Positions 11,901 through 23,191 of a stretch of 63,827 bases of DNA are shown piece by piece; the first letter of the stretch is position 1, and each line of letters begins with the position of its first letter. Where the stretch lies: contig KZ627151.1 of NCBI GenBank assembly GCA_002917775.1, forward strand, positions 187,541-251,367. The letters are read 5' to 3'. Made by a program: the position numbers and the translations under genes. The notes under the pieces are model-generated. The model made no database searches. It was not told the DNA's origin and saw nothing but the letters and a program-made list of their open reading frames with translations. The stretch comes from Glaciozyma antarctica PI12 (taxonomy: Eukaryota > Basidiomycota > Microbotryomycetes > Kriegeriales > Camptobasidiaceae).

Positions 11901-13495
11901 ACAGCATCGTCTGCGCGCGATGCTCCATCCCCGCATGACTCTTGCCCGTCTTGATTTCGAACGGCAGCGTTCCCGGCTCGCCCTTGATACCTGCCTCGTC
12001 GATCTTGCCAGTAACGGAGACGTCGATCTTGCCCTTGAGGCCGTACTTGGGCGACCAGATGTCCTCCTCGATGTCGAGCGTCTTGGTGACTGCGAGTCGG
12101 GCACGAGAGGTGTCGCTCGTGCGAGCGTCGGAGAGGAACGAGTCGGGCTTCCAACGATCTCGTTAGTGGGTGCTAGCATCGTCGGAGCGAGAGAAGGACT
12201 CACTCCAGGAGCCTCGCCGACGAACTGATCCTTGAATGCTCCGAACTCCTTGCTCTTGTCCATCATCTCCTCGCGCGCCTTGTCGATACTCAGATCCATG
12301 CTCCAGAGCGTCTGCACCTCCCGCTTGAGGATGTCATTGATCTTCTCCTTCCTCCACTCGTCGTCCCACCTCTCCTCGCTCAAGCACGCCTGCATAAGCT
12401 CATGCAGCATGTTCCCATAAACGAGCGGAGGCGCCGCTCCTCCGACCGTGCGAATGAGCTCCTGAAGAAGGGCTTTGCGAGCGCAGTGGAAGCTGTCGGC
12501 GACTTTGGTGGAGGAGACGAGGATGTCGGGATGCAGAATGAGGAGGTTCGAGAGGCGGTCGATCGTGAGGGAGGGGGTCGAGGAGGACGAGAATGGACCG
12601 ATGAGGTTGACGGTATCGCCTGTGCAAGAGTTAGGAAGGTGTCAAGGAAAGTGGGAGAGGGAGCGAACCGATTTCGACCGGCGTATCGACCCAGTCATCG
12701 CAGAGGAGGACGGTACGCAGACCTTCGACGTCCTTGCTTCTGATCGAGAGAGTCTACGTTTTAATATCAGCAACAGCTCTCTCTCAGCACGAGAGGAACG
12801 CACCTTGATAGGTCTCTTGGATCCCTCCGAGAGCGACGGCACAATTTCTTCGACCGTGCATCTGAGGTACCTCTTGCTGTGCGGGACCTGTAAGAATCGT
12901 CAGTCCTGATCTGGATTACCCTAAGCGAGTCACTCACCACCACAGGCTTCTTCACCTCCTGCGACATCGGCATCTCCTTCTCCCAGTCCATCCCGTCAAA
13001 CAACACGTCAAAATCCACCTCGTCCTCCTCGACCTTGATGCGCCCTACCGGCTCCTCCATCTTAATCTTCTTCACTACCTCCTTCCCCCTCCCCTTCATA
13101 TCCTCCGCCGCCGGAGGAGGGTTCTCCTTCCCCTCCACCGCGACCACAACATGCCGCACGACCCTCTTGACCGGCGACGCCGCGCGCGCCCTCTTCTCCC
13201 CCAGCACGCCCTCCTGCGGGCCTCGTAGTACACTCTTCTTCCCTCCACGACCGAGAGACGCGGGGTTCCAAAACGGTTTCGGCGCGGCGGGACGCGCTTT
13301 GCTCCCGCTCGCAATGGGGCGAACAGGTTTCGACTGGGACGGCGGCCGGGATTGGGGTTGGGAGGAGTGGGGAGGGCGGGGGATTCGAGAGGTGGGGAGA
13401 GGAGGGGAGGAGGGGAGGTCATCGAAGGTTGATGAGTCGAGGCCGGCGAAGAGGGAGGCCATGAAGGCTTCTTCGGTGCTCGCCGCTGCCGCCAT
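8947..13495 (-). CDS. DNA2: DNA2 replication nuclease-helicase
   Basis: Endonuclease and 5'-3' SF1 helicase that trims long Okazaki flaps and resects DNA ends. The ATG at 13495-13493 opens a disordered Ser/Pro/Lys-rich N-terminus. About 14 exons give roughly 1,270 residues. The RecB-like nuclease core is seen in [19 protein letters not shown]...[13 protein letters not shown], with an iron-sulfur type cysteine cluster ending [13 protein letters not shown]. Helicase motifs follow in order: Walker [11 protein letters not shown], Walker [34 protein letters not shown] and [12 protein letters not shown]. All exons join in frame under canonical GT-AG splicing, so unlike its neighbour the gene looks intact. 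It converges on POL2, with 261 nt between the stop codons. Confidence 0.95.
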
Positions 13496-13735
13496 GGCTG
13501 GGTACTTCACGAGGGGGGAGGGATCTCGCGTAGAGAAGGAGAGAAGGTGTCGCGGGAAGGAGGTGAGGAAGGAGGGAGAGAGAGAGAGCAGTCGGTCACA
13601 ACAGCAAAACACGTCGCGTCCTCTTCGTTTTCGAGGCAATTTCCAGATCTCTTCTGCGAACTGTACGATGCAGACGATGCATGCCGATATAATTACTGCT
13701 AATGCAACCAAGAACCCCTCCTCCTGAACGCCCCC

Positions 13736-14956
13736 TCAAAAGCTCCCATCACTCCAATCCCCTCCGCCCTCGGCCTCCAGAGCCTCCAACTCCCTCTTCG
13801 CCATCTCCTCCATCTCCTTCCCTCCCGCTCCACGAATGACGACCTCCTTCTTCGCTGCCGCAGCGAACCGGAACGCCGGGCCTTTCGCGACGACGACGGC
13901 AGGGCGGGCAGCGGGGACGGGAGGCGCTGGGACAGCCGCTCGAGGTTGGGGAATTGCCGAACGTGCTGGGATTAAAGTGGCGGTGGTTCGAGGGGCTACT
14001 AGTCGTGGCGCAGCAGGTTTGGGCGGAAGGACTTTGGGTGCGGGACGAGGAGCGAGGCGAGGAGAAGCGCGGGTCGGGGGCGCGACGACGCGGGGGAGGG
14101 AGGGAGTCGAGAGTTTGGGGACAAAGATGGCGGTGGGCTTGATGCGGGAGAGGGAGGGGACGGGGACGGCGGCGAGGACGTCGAGTTGGGATAGGGCGAG
14201 GTCGAACGAGTCGTCTGGAGGGTAGAACGAGTCGAACTCGTCCTCTTCCTCTTCTGCCGCTGGTACTGGTGCCGAGTTGATTTTGGACAGTACAGGGGCA
14301 GCGGCGAGAGGGGTGATGGGCGAGGGCAGTTTGGAGTGGTTGTTGACGAAGGGCTTTGAGCGCGAGAGGGCGAGGAGGGAGGTCGAGCGAGAGACGGGAG
14401 TTGGGAGGCCGCCGGGAGGAGGCAGAGATCGCTGAGCTCCGAGTGTAGTTGAGCGAGAACCTACGCCAGCACACCATCAGCTCCACCTCACACCTCGAGA
14501 GAGAGACCATCACATACCTTCCCTCCCACCTTGAGGTCCCCGATCCACCTCCTTGCCCTTCCCCTTGTCCCCGGCTATCCACACCAGATTCTTGTCCCCC
14601 GTCTTGTCCCTCAGCACCTCTCCCCTACCCAAACTGCCCCCACTAGAGCTCCTCCCACTCAGCCGCGCCGCCAGTACTCCCATCGTCTTCAACGTCGCCT
14701 CGTCCATCCCCTCGCTCTTCTCACTCTTCAGCGCCGGTCTCCTCCTCTTGCTAAACCTCGCCGGCTTCGCGGTAGTCGTAGAAGTTGACGGCGAAGGAAG
14801 CGCCGCGATGGTGGTCGAGCGCTTGGTGGGCGTTTGGGCGGCGAGCGAAGGAATGGGAAGAGAGGCGGAGGAGTTGGAGAGGATGGACTCGGTCTTCCAG
14901 AAGACGTAGCAGGTGTCTTCGTTGTCGGAGGAGCGGGAGGGCGACGAGGGAGCCAT
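13736..14956 (-). CDS. Unrecognised Ser/Pro/Ala-rich protein
   Basis: Two exons with one 58-nt intron (about 14460-14517) give about 387 residues. The ATG at 14956-14954 was chosen because the upstream in-frame codon is only GTG. The N-terminus (SSDNEDTCYVFWKTESILS) looks structured or motif-like. The middle is low-complexity Pro/Ser/Lys/Arg, an acidic patch (EEEEDEFDSFYPPDDSFDLALS) follows, and the C-terminus is charged (EALEAEGGGDWSDGSF). No enzymatic motif is seen. It lies divergently from nothing obvious and is transcribed in the same direction as DNA2, 240 nt upstream of it. A cell-cycle or chromosome role would be a guess; I do not assign one. Confidence 0.6.
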
Positions 14957-15369
14957 CACTCAACTCGAGCGCGCGCCGACGAAAGGGGAGAACGCTGGGC
15001 GGGAGGGAATGGGCTGGGTGGTTGGGGATGTTGGGAGGTGTTTGCCGTGGTGGGTAGTCGAGTTGGCACAAGGGAGAGAGGCGGGGGAGGAAGGAAAGAG
15101 AGGTGTGGCCGACTCGAGGCTGCTCAGGAACGCGAAACGGCTTGGACCTTTGGACCTGCTCCCACCACTCCAACGTGAGGCTTGTCTGCTTTGGTTCGCT
15201 GCTGAATACGGAGCAACTACACTGAGGCTAGCACGACGGCGCTGAAGGAACTGCTGGAACATCGGTCTCGCTGGAGCTGGCTCCTGCACTACCCAGCCTC
15301 CAGTCCGCTTCCCAGCACGAGATCTCCGCAACGACAAATCAAATAACTGCATTCATCCCCCGCTCCCTC
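14957..15369. other. Intergenic region
   Basis: No coding feature is supported. Open frames here are Arg/Ser-rich shadows without conserved motifs. The stretch probably holds the promoter of the 13736-14956 gene and the 3' flank of the inverted leucine-rich copy. Homology to the first copy ends near 15370. Confidence 0.4.
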
Positions 15370-15972
15370 ACACCGCTCCACCCCCTCCAGCGCCGTAAAC
15401 CACTCCATCGCCCAATCGTCCTCCCTCCTCCTCTGCCACTTCTGCATCGCCCTCACCGCCGCCTCGACCACCTCCTGTCCCGCCAGCTGCGTCTTCGCTC
15501 CGACCTTTCCGCTCCCCAAGACTCCTGCCCCGAGCGTGGGCGCAGCGAGGTTGATGATCTCCTGCTTGACGACTTCGAAGCTGAGCGCGTTCGGCGGGCC
15601 ATCTAGGGAGAGCGAGGTGGGGAGGTGGAGGATTTGAGTTGGGGACAGGGAGAGTTGCGGAGCTCCATTCGAAGAGTTGTGGCTGATGGAGTTGTGAGTA
15701 GTAGGAAGGAGAGATGCGAAGATGGTAAGAGATGAATGCAGGTAGGCGAGGAATGAGGTGCGTGAGGTGCGAGGGACGAATGGAGGAGAGCGAGGTGAGA
15801 AGATTGAGAGTCGTCAAAGATGGGAGAGAGGGGAGAGAGGGGAGGAGGGTCGAGTCGATGGAGGCAGTGATGGAGGTGAGAGCTGTCGCGGAGGAGAGAG
15901 CGAGGAGGTGCGAGTTCGTGAGGCTAATGTCCGCCATGTTGAGCTCTTCGAGTAGCGAACTCGTGCGGAGGA
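15370..15972 (-). pseudogene. Inverted second copy of the leucine-rich gene, 5' part lost in the gap
   Basis: The reverse complement matches positions about 108-700. A block covering LRTSSLLEELNMADIS through HLIPRLP is identical. About 50 nt are then strongly diverged and 8 nt longer than in copy 1, and a second patch is 7 nt shorter, a net +1 that throws the downstream sequence out of the frame used by copy 1. After this the DNA is again nearly identical (QKWQRRREDDWAMEWF is still encoded, but in another frame). The 5' portion disappears into the run of N. Either this copy is a pseudogene, or an intron or assembly error hides the correct frame. Product type as for 1-717. Confidence 0.55.
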
Positions 15973-16667
15973 NNNNNNNNNNNNNNNNNNNNNNNNNNNN
16001 NNNNNNNNNNNNNNNNNNNNNNNNNNNNNNNNNNNNNNNNNNNNNNNNNNNNNNNNNNNNNNNNNNNNNNNNNNNNNNNNNNNNNNNNNNNNNNNNNNNN
16101 NNNNNNNNNNNNNNNNNNNNNNNNNNNNNNNNNNNNNNNNNNNNNNNNNNNNNNNNNNNNNNNNNNNNNNNNNNNNNNNNNNNNNNNNNNNNNNNNNNNN
16201 NNNNNNNNNNNNNNNNNNNNNNNNNNNNNNNNNNNNNNNNNNNNNNNNNNNNNNNNNNNNNNNNNNNNNNNNNNNNNNNNNNNNNNNNNNNNNNNNNNNN
16301 NNNNNNNNNNNNNNNNNNNNNNNNNNNNNNNNNNNNNNNNNNNNNNNNNNNNNNNNNNNNNNNNNNNNNNNNNNNNNNNNNNNNNNNNNNNNNNNNNNNN
16401 NNNNNNNNNNNNNNNNNNNNNNNNNNNNNNNNNNNNNNNNNNNNNNNNNNNNNNNNNNNNNNNNNNNNNNNNNNNNNNNNNNNNNNNNNNNNNNNNNNNN
16501 NNNNNNNNNNNNNNNNNNNNNNNNNNNNNNNNNNNNNNNNNNNNNNNNNNNNNNNNNNNNNNNNNNNNNNNNNNNNNNNNNNNNNNNNNNNNNNNNNNNN
16601 NNNNNNNNNNNNNNNNNNNNNNNNNNNNNNNNNNNNNNNNNNNNNNNNNNNNNNNNNNNNNNNNNNN
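15973..16667. other. Assembly gap (695 N)
   Basis: A run of 695 undetermined bases begins inside the duplicated leucine-rich gene. The scaffold also starts inside the other copy of the same gene, so the duplication itself probably broke the assembly. The gap should contain the 5' end of the inverted copy and the promoter of the F-box-like gene at 16717. Confidence 0.98.
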
Positions 16668-16716
16668 CTCTCCCCCACAACCAGCATGACCGTCCACCGC
16701 CCCCCTTCCCCTCCAC

Positions 16717-17770
16717 ATGGCGACCATCAATCCCGCCGAGATCCTGGCACGCATTATTTCGTTATCAAACAACGAGGGATTGTGGAATGGGAGGCCTTGG
16801 AAGGCCCACTGCCGTGCGATGTCTCTCGTGAGCAAGTCGTGGCGGTGGCTTGCTCAGAAGAAGCTCTGGAGCAACGTGCAACTGGACGGCACGCATCACG
16901 TCGACAAACTCTGTGCGAGTCCGATGAAGGGCCGCTTCGCGACGCGCCAGCTAAGCATCGTGGTGTATGGGTGGTTCCCTCTGGCGTCGAAGGAGCGAGC
17001 GATCGAGGCGTGCAGGGGGGTGGAGGTTCTGCACTCTTGTGGAGGTGTGCTTCCCGCGAGCATTTTTGAGCTCGCAGCCCTGAAAGGTGAGTAGGGTCCA
17101 GCGGTAGCCTTTGGTGCGGGTCCGACTGATCCCCGCTTGTTCTCTGCGTGCAGGTCTCCGTGAGCTTACACTGAAGGAGCTTGAGATCCAGGAGCCGTTT
17201 CCCCCTTCATTTCAGTTCTCCTTCACTTCCCTTTCGTTCAGCGAGGACGAGCAGACTTTCCCTCTTCCCTTCATCGACGCTCTCATCGAATGCTCGCGCG
17301 ACACGTTCACATCTCTCGACCTCCGAAGGTGCGGCAGGAGGAAAGCCGCCGTCATCGAGCGTTTCATCTCCTGCCTCGAGCGCTTCGAACCTCTCGCCCC
17401 TCGCCTCCTCCACCTCTCCATTCCCTTCGACACCCTTACTCAACTCGCGCCCACCGTCTCCTTTCTCCGCCACGCCACTCAGCTAAAATCTCTCAAACTC
17501 TACCTTTGGAACACCGCCACTCAGCTCGTCAGCTCAATCTTCCAGGTCCTCCCATCGACGCTCGCCGTTCTTCACAAGGAGCGCTTCTCGTGCGACGCGA
17601 CGAACGCTGACGTTATTCGATCGACGTTTGAGGCGCAACCGCAGCTTCGGCATATTGTGCTGGCGGGCTTCGGACGGATTGAGGCGGGCGAGGATTACTT
17701 GCGCGCCGAGGAGCGATTGCGAGAGGAATGCGAGAAGCGAGGCGTGGAGCTCCGCCTCGACTCTCTTTAG
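16717..17770 (+). CDS. F-box-like protein
   Basis: Two exons (16717-17086, 17154-17770; 67-nt intron with a CTGAT-type branch and CAG acceptor) encode 328 residues. The N-terminus (INPAEILARIISL...CRAMSLVSKSWRWLAQKKLWSNV) fits the degenerate F-box of basidiomycete F-box proteins: a helix with Pro, an LVSKSW segment, then an aromatic LW pair. The rest is leucine-rich with LRR-like spacing (LRELTLKELEIQ, FTSLDLRRC, LKSLKLYLW). Such proteins usually act as substrate receptors of SCF ubiquitin ligases; that role is inferred. It starts 50 nt after the gap, so its promoter is mostly unseen. Confidence 0.65.
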
Positions 17771-18300
17771 TTCCATTCGAAGGTGCGCTCTTTCTCTTTG
17801 CTCTTGCAAAGGTGTACACCTGCTGACCGCTGTTCCAGTCCAACTCGCGACTGAGCTGTCATTCGGAGGACGCGTGAGGAGGAGCTTGAGGTCGAGAAAG
17901 GGGTGCTGGATCAGTGCTTTGCGGTGGAGTTGCTCTGCGGGACAGCTCGTGCAGATAGCAGTAACCCTTTGTACTACAACACATCAAGGGAAGCGCACAA
18001 TCGAGCACAGCAACGCACCTGGATTGCTGGCGTTGCGTCTTCCTCCTTTGTCCTTCTCCCCTCAGCGGACACCTCCCTCCCTCCCCTTACCTATGCTTCT
18101 AGCTCGCCCGTCTTCACTCTCCTCAAGACCAAACAACGCCGAGCCTCGCGCGATTCGCCCTCCTTCTGCTGCTCTCGCTCCCTCGAGACTTTTGGAACAC
18201 ATTCTCGGCGGTGAAGAAAGGAAGACGAGAAGCGGCACTGCGATGGAAGAGGAGAACGGTAGCGAACTTCGCTCAAGCACCCCTTCGCTACATTCCACCA
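17771..18300. other. Intergenic region between convergent genes
   Basis: The 3' flanks of the F-box-like gene (+) and UBA2 (-) meet here. I see no conserved coding stretch, tRNA or repeat. The last part (about 18230-18300) is included in the region duplicated in inverted orientation near 23590-23640. Confidence 0.4.
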
Positions 18301-20904
18301 TCAATCCAGCACAATCACATCGTCATCCTCCTCCACCTTCCCCCTCTTCCCCGCGCCACCCTCCTCCAGCTCTGCATCTTCCGCACTCCTCTTCGTCCCC
18401 TTCACCTCAAGCATCTCATCGGGATCGCTATCCGGCTCCGGAACCTCGACAGGCGCCTTCATCGGGATCTCAGGAATCGGTGCTCCAAGGCGGTACGCGA
18501 TCGTCGAGTCGGGCAGCGGTCTGCGCACGAACATTAGTCCCGAACGAAAAGGATAAGAAGAAAGGACGCACGCGGAGATGGAGAACGAAACGGGGTACCT
18601 CGGCTCATCGTCGTCGAGCACGACGACGAACGATCCCTCTCCCAGCCCGAGCTCACTCATCGTCTTCGCCTCATTGTCCTCGAAATCCTCCGTCTCAAAC
18701 AGCACCCTCGCCCCCTCCTGCACCGTAACGTGTCCCTCCATTCCCAGCTCGCCCACGACGACCTTCTCGACGAACTTGCCGAGCGTGAGCGAGGGGTCGA
18801 GAGAGATGGGGAGGTAGACGACTCGACAGACGGGACAGTGCGGGTTGGGCGAAGAGAGGTTTGAGACGGAGAAGATCTTCGTGGTGGTGCGAGCCAGGTA
18901 GACGAGCGACGCCTGCTTGTAGGAGTTGCGCAGGATATGTAGAGCCTGGAGGACGAGAACGCCGGCGATGATGGCGTTCGTGGTGGCGATGGCGGGGATG
19001 ATGTTGCCGGCGTACTCTGGCGAACGAGGTCAGCGAGATGCCAGAGGGGAGGTTGGGGAACGAACCTTTGACTTGGAAGCGAGTTTGAGACTCGATGTCG
19101 AAGGCAGAGGCGCGCAGGTTGGCGGCAGCGACGACAAAGTCGAGAGTGTCGTCGTCGTCCTTGTCGAAGGCGATCGGGTTCCCCTCGTCAATGCGAAGTG
19201 CGAGTCGTTCAACGCTGCAGTCGTAGATTTAGCTGAGACCACTCGCGAGGAGGAAAGCTGACTTGCCTGGAAACGAAGAGAGCGAAGGAATCGGCGAGGC
19301 TGAGAGTGCGCTGGTCCTTGATCCCTTGCGCCGCAGCGGAGCTCTCGGCGACCGGCGGCTGAGGCTTGACGAGCTCGTCGTAGGAGAGCGGGTGCGGCGG
19401 CTTGCGGTGCTTCCACATGTCCTCCATGAGAAGGAGACGCAGAATGTCCTGAGAGTAGACCTGTGCACGGGAGTCAGCAGCGGTCAGGCGCCAGCCAGGA
19501 CCGACCTACCTTCTCGAAGATGCGCTGGGCTGCTCCGGGAGCCGAGATAGTCGAACGTAGCTCCTTGATAGCCGCAGTTTCCTTGCGTAGCGACTGGATC
19601 TCGTCGGCTGGTGATTGTGGCGTTAGCAGGGGGAGTGAGGGGGAGCGAGCAAGCAGCTCACCATTCTCGCCGTTATTCTCCGCATCGTCGAGGTCCTGTC
19701 CATCCGCCCCGTCATCGGCTCCAAAGAGTTGACTGCAGAAAGCTGTTAGCAAGTCAAAACGCGAAGGAAGAGAATGAGCGCACGGAAGGAGGTAGCTCTT
19801 CGCCCACGCAATGCAGTGATGAGCCGTCGATGGGGTGCTGCGAATAGTGCACACAGCAAAAGTCTTCGGAACGGGCTTTCCTGCTCGCGACACGTCAGCT
19901 CCACTCTTGTACTCCAATGAGGAACGCAGGAACGTACCAGTGCAGTCGAAGCACTCGGTCACGTCCTTCCTGATCGGCTGAACCTGGCCAACGTATCCCA
20001 TTGTACCGGATTCGATGAGAGGGATGTTGGCGGCAAGGCACATCGTTGTTGACATGGCGGCGAGCATCTGGGGAAGTCAAGGAGTCAGCTCCAGCTTGCC
20101 TGACCGGGCCCTCCTCTGGCTTCTCCTGGCTTCCCCCAACCTCCCCCACACGGATAACTACTCACCCAGGTTATCGAGAGCGTTCATCACGAAGTCAAAG
20201 GACTTGAAGTAGTCGACGTTGAACTCTGCGTCCTGCCGTCCGCGCGCGTCAGTCGCGTCCGCGTCGACTCTCCCAGAATCGGCGAGGAAGCCTGTGCACC
20301 TTGATGTTCCGGTGCAGAGCCTTGATGTTGATGTTTGGGTTGAACTTGAGCGCAGTCTCCTTCGCCACCTGCGCGTCTCAACGCCATCAGCTCGCGCTCA
20401 GCTCTCGGACCCCAAGCTCCCACCAGAAGCGACAGACGCACCACCGCCTTGGGCCGCTTGACGTGCTGCTTCTGGAAGAGGAATTGCCTGTTGAGGTTGC
20501 TAAGGTCGATCGTGTCGAGGTCGAGCACCTCGATGCTTCCTGTCGCGTTCCCTCCGAAACCAGTCATCACTGCAGGAGCGCGTTAGCTAGCTCCACCAGT
20601 CCCGCGATCACCCAGCTTAGCGCACCCATGTTCTTGATGAGCTCGCATCCGATCCCACCAGCGCTGTACGAGCTGGTTAGCAAGAAGCAGCCGGGAGCGG
20701 AGGAGGAGACGAACCCGACGACAAGGACGCGAGAGGACTGGACTTTTTCGAACAGCTCAGCGCCGAGGATGGCTCGGCTGCTGGCGTAGCGCGCAGAGTA
20801 AGGGGCTGCTGTGGACGACAGGGTGGGCAAAGGCGCTCTGTGGAGGTGGGGAGCTGAGAGAGGGAGGTCACGCCAGAACGCGACTGAGCTCTTCCTCCTT
20901 CCAT
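18301..20904 (-). CDS. UBA2: SUMO-activating enzyme E1 subunit 2
   Basis: Catalytic half of the SUMO E1. It adenylates SUMO and carries it on a cysteine before transfer to UBC9. Visible elements are the nucleotide-binding [57 protein letters not shown], catalytic cysteine in [10 protein letters not shown], zinc pairs CFDC and CPVC, a ubiquitin-fold region and the C-terminal DDDVIVLD, which resembles the human UBA2 end DDVIALD and looks like a SUMO-interaction motif. There are about 11 exons and about 680 residues. The start is uncertain: ATG 20904-20902 is the nearest candidate but needs a small intron to reach the [14 protein letters not shown] frame, and ATGs near 20984 and 21020 are alternatives. 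One extra base at 20044-20047, between DARRHVN and MCLAAN, breaks the frame. Confidence 0.9.
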
Positions 20905-21053
20905 CGCCTCGCTCGCCCGACTCCCTACGCACGCCCCCCAACGCACCTTAGGAACGCACAAGGAGCGACTAGACCCAGGAAGCTTAGCCAGACCGAGCTC
21001 ATCAACCGCCGGCACCTCGCCATCGCCCCTCCGAGCTCCACTCCCCTCCCAGC
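20905..21053. promoter_or_regulatory. Shared divergent promoter of UBA2 and ULA1
   Basis: About 150 nt, depending on the true UBA2 start, separate the two divergently transcribed E1 subunit genes, so core promoter elements must be shared or overlap. The region is pyrimidine-rich toward ULA1 (CTCCACTCCCCTCCCAG just before its ATG). No TATA-like box is evident. Confidence 0.45.
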
Positions 21054-23191
21054 ATGGACATCCTTCCCTCGCCAGTTCAGGACTCGGTGCCTCTTCCAGC
21101 CGTCGAGGAAGTTGCCCCCTCTAGCCGACCAGACGCCCACACCCAGCGTTACGACCGACAGCTCCGGTACGCCTTCCCAAGGACCTCCCCTCGAGCCCCC
21201 GCTCCCCAGCTGACTCCACGCGCAGGCTCTGGGCTTCCACCGGACAGAGTGCACTTGAGAATTCTTCCCTCCTTGTCGTGAATGGAAGCGCCACCGCTGC
21301 TTCGACCTTGAAGAACCTCGTCCTACCAGGTGCGTCCAGCTCGGCTCTCTGGCCGCTTTGACGCGCTGACTCCAGGAGCGCAGGGATCGGCAAGTTCACT
21401 GTCCTCGACCCAGCGCTCGTGGAGGGCTCAGACGTCGGGAACAACTTCTTCCTTGAGCACTCGAGCATTGGCAAGCCGCGTGCGGAGGAGGTGACGCGGT
21501 ACTTGTCGGAGCTCAACTCGGATGTCAAGGGTGTCGGGCTGGTCAAGGTAGGCTCAGAGCTTTCTAGGGGAGGGAATGGAGCTGACAGTGACTGCAGGAC
21601 CTCGCCGACATTCTCGCGCAGTGCCCTGCCTCTCTCGCCGAGTACTCCCTCATCATCGCCGTCGATGTTCAGCCCTCCCATGCGCTCCAACTCGCCGACA
21701 TTGCCTGGCAGCACTCGATTTCGTTCATCAAAGTCAGGAGTTGCGGATTCTACGGGTCGCTGCGGGTCCAGTTGCGCGAGTTGGCCAGTGCGTCTTTTCG
21801 AGCTCATGAGTGCGGAGGGAGCTGACTTCGTCGCAGTTGTTGAGACGCACCCGGAGAGCTTGATCGATCTTCGAATTCACACGCCGTTCCCAGAGCTGGT
21901 GGAGTACGCGAGAACGTTCGACTACGCGACGATGGATAGCAAGGATCACGGCCACGTCCCTGCGGTTGTTATTCTCGTCAAGGCGTTCGAGGAATGGCGA
22001 GCTGCTGTGAGACTTTTCACCTTCTGGACGTGTAATCGAGCTGATCCGAGACGCTGTAGCACGGAGGGAAGGGACCCGAGACGGCGGCCGAGCGCAAGGA
22101 GTTCGCGCAGGCCGTGATGAAGCAGAAGCGCAACAGCGACAAGCGAGAACTTTGACGAAGCCGTCACTCTCTTCCGTCGTGCGGGAACGAAGAACGCCGT
22201 ACGCTCTTTCCTTCCTGGCCCAAGTCCCAGCTAATCGCCTCATAGGTCCCCTCCGAGATTCAAGCCCTCTTCGACGACCCCTGCTGCACCTTCATCTCCT
22301 CCTCCGTACGCCCTCCCTCTCGCCTCTCCTAAAGCTGTAGTCACCCTCCTTGCAGTCCTCAAACTTCTGGCTCCTCCTGCACGCCGTCAAGACCTTCTAC
22401 GCTTCCTCCTCCCCACCCCTTCTCCCCCTCTCCGGCGCCCTCCCCGACATGAAAGCCGACACCTCCCGCTACGTCGGTCTCCAAACCCTCTACCGCGCGA
22501 AAGCCAAGGCGGACCTCGCGCGCGTCGAGGAGATTCTCGCAGCCGTCTTGGAGAGCGTAGGGTTGCCTCGCGAGACGGTGGGGAAGGAGGAGGTCGAAAC
22601 GTTCGTTAAGCATTCGGCGTTCTTGAAGGTGGTGAGGGGTCGGAGTCTGAGGGAGGAGATGGAGGTACCAGCGCTCAAGGGCCAAGTCGGTGCGTTTTGT
22701 TTCAATTGGCATCTGTGGGCGCGCCACTGATCTTCGGTGCAGAGGCGATCATCGCTGCTGCGGCGTATAGCGAAGTCCCCGACGACTCGCTGAGCATCTA
22801 CATCGCGTTCCTGGCCTCTGATCTCTTTTTCGAGAAGGAGGGTCGGTACCCCGGTACGGCGGAGGACGACGTGAGCGGGGAGAAGGACGTCGAGGCTTTG
22901 ACGGCTCTCGCGGCGCACGTTCTGCGAAGCCTCGAGGGGGGAGAAGTTTCCGAGGAGCTCGTCAACGTTGTTCAGGAGGTGTACGTCTTCTCTCCCTCGT
23001 TCGGTGTGCGGAGCTGATGGATTTGTCGCAGCTGCCGAAGCGGAGCGTCGGACCTCCCGCAGATCGCGGCTCTTATGGGAGGACTCGTCGCGCAGGAAGC
23101 GATCAAGCTCGTTACGAAGCAGTACGTTCCGCTCAACGGGACGTGCATCTTCAACGGGATTCGGTCGACGACGAGTGTGGTCAAGGGGTGA
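21054..23191 (+). CDS. ULA1: NEDD8-activating enzyme E1 regulatory subunit
   Basis: APPBP1/NAE1-type partner of UBA3 that helps activate NEDD8/Rub1 for cullin modification. The protein begins [11 protein letters not shown] and continues with [20 protein letters not shown], the inactive-adenylation-domain start, followed by [14 protein letters not shown] and [19 protein letters not shown]. It lacks a catalytic cysteine, as the family does. [14 protein letters not shown] and the C-terminal [20 protein letters not shown] are family hallmarks. There are about nine exons and about 530 residues, with a stop at 23189-23191. An extra base at 22141-22147 (GACAAGCGAGAACTTTGAC) puts [14 protein letters not shown] out of frame with the preceding [11 protein letters not shown] see no intron that could repair this. 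Confidence 0.9.

Noticed and set aside
15368-17069. Long frames spanning the run of N
   Set aside because: They are open only because N cannot be a stop codon; only the flanking real sequence was used.
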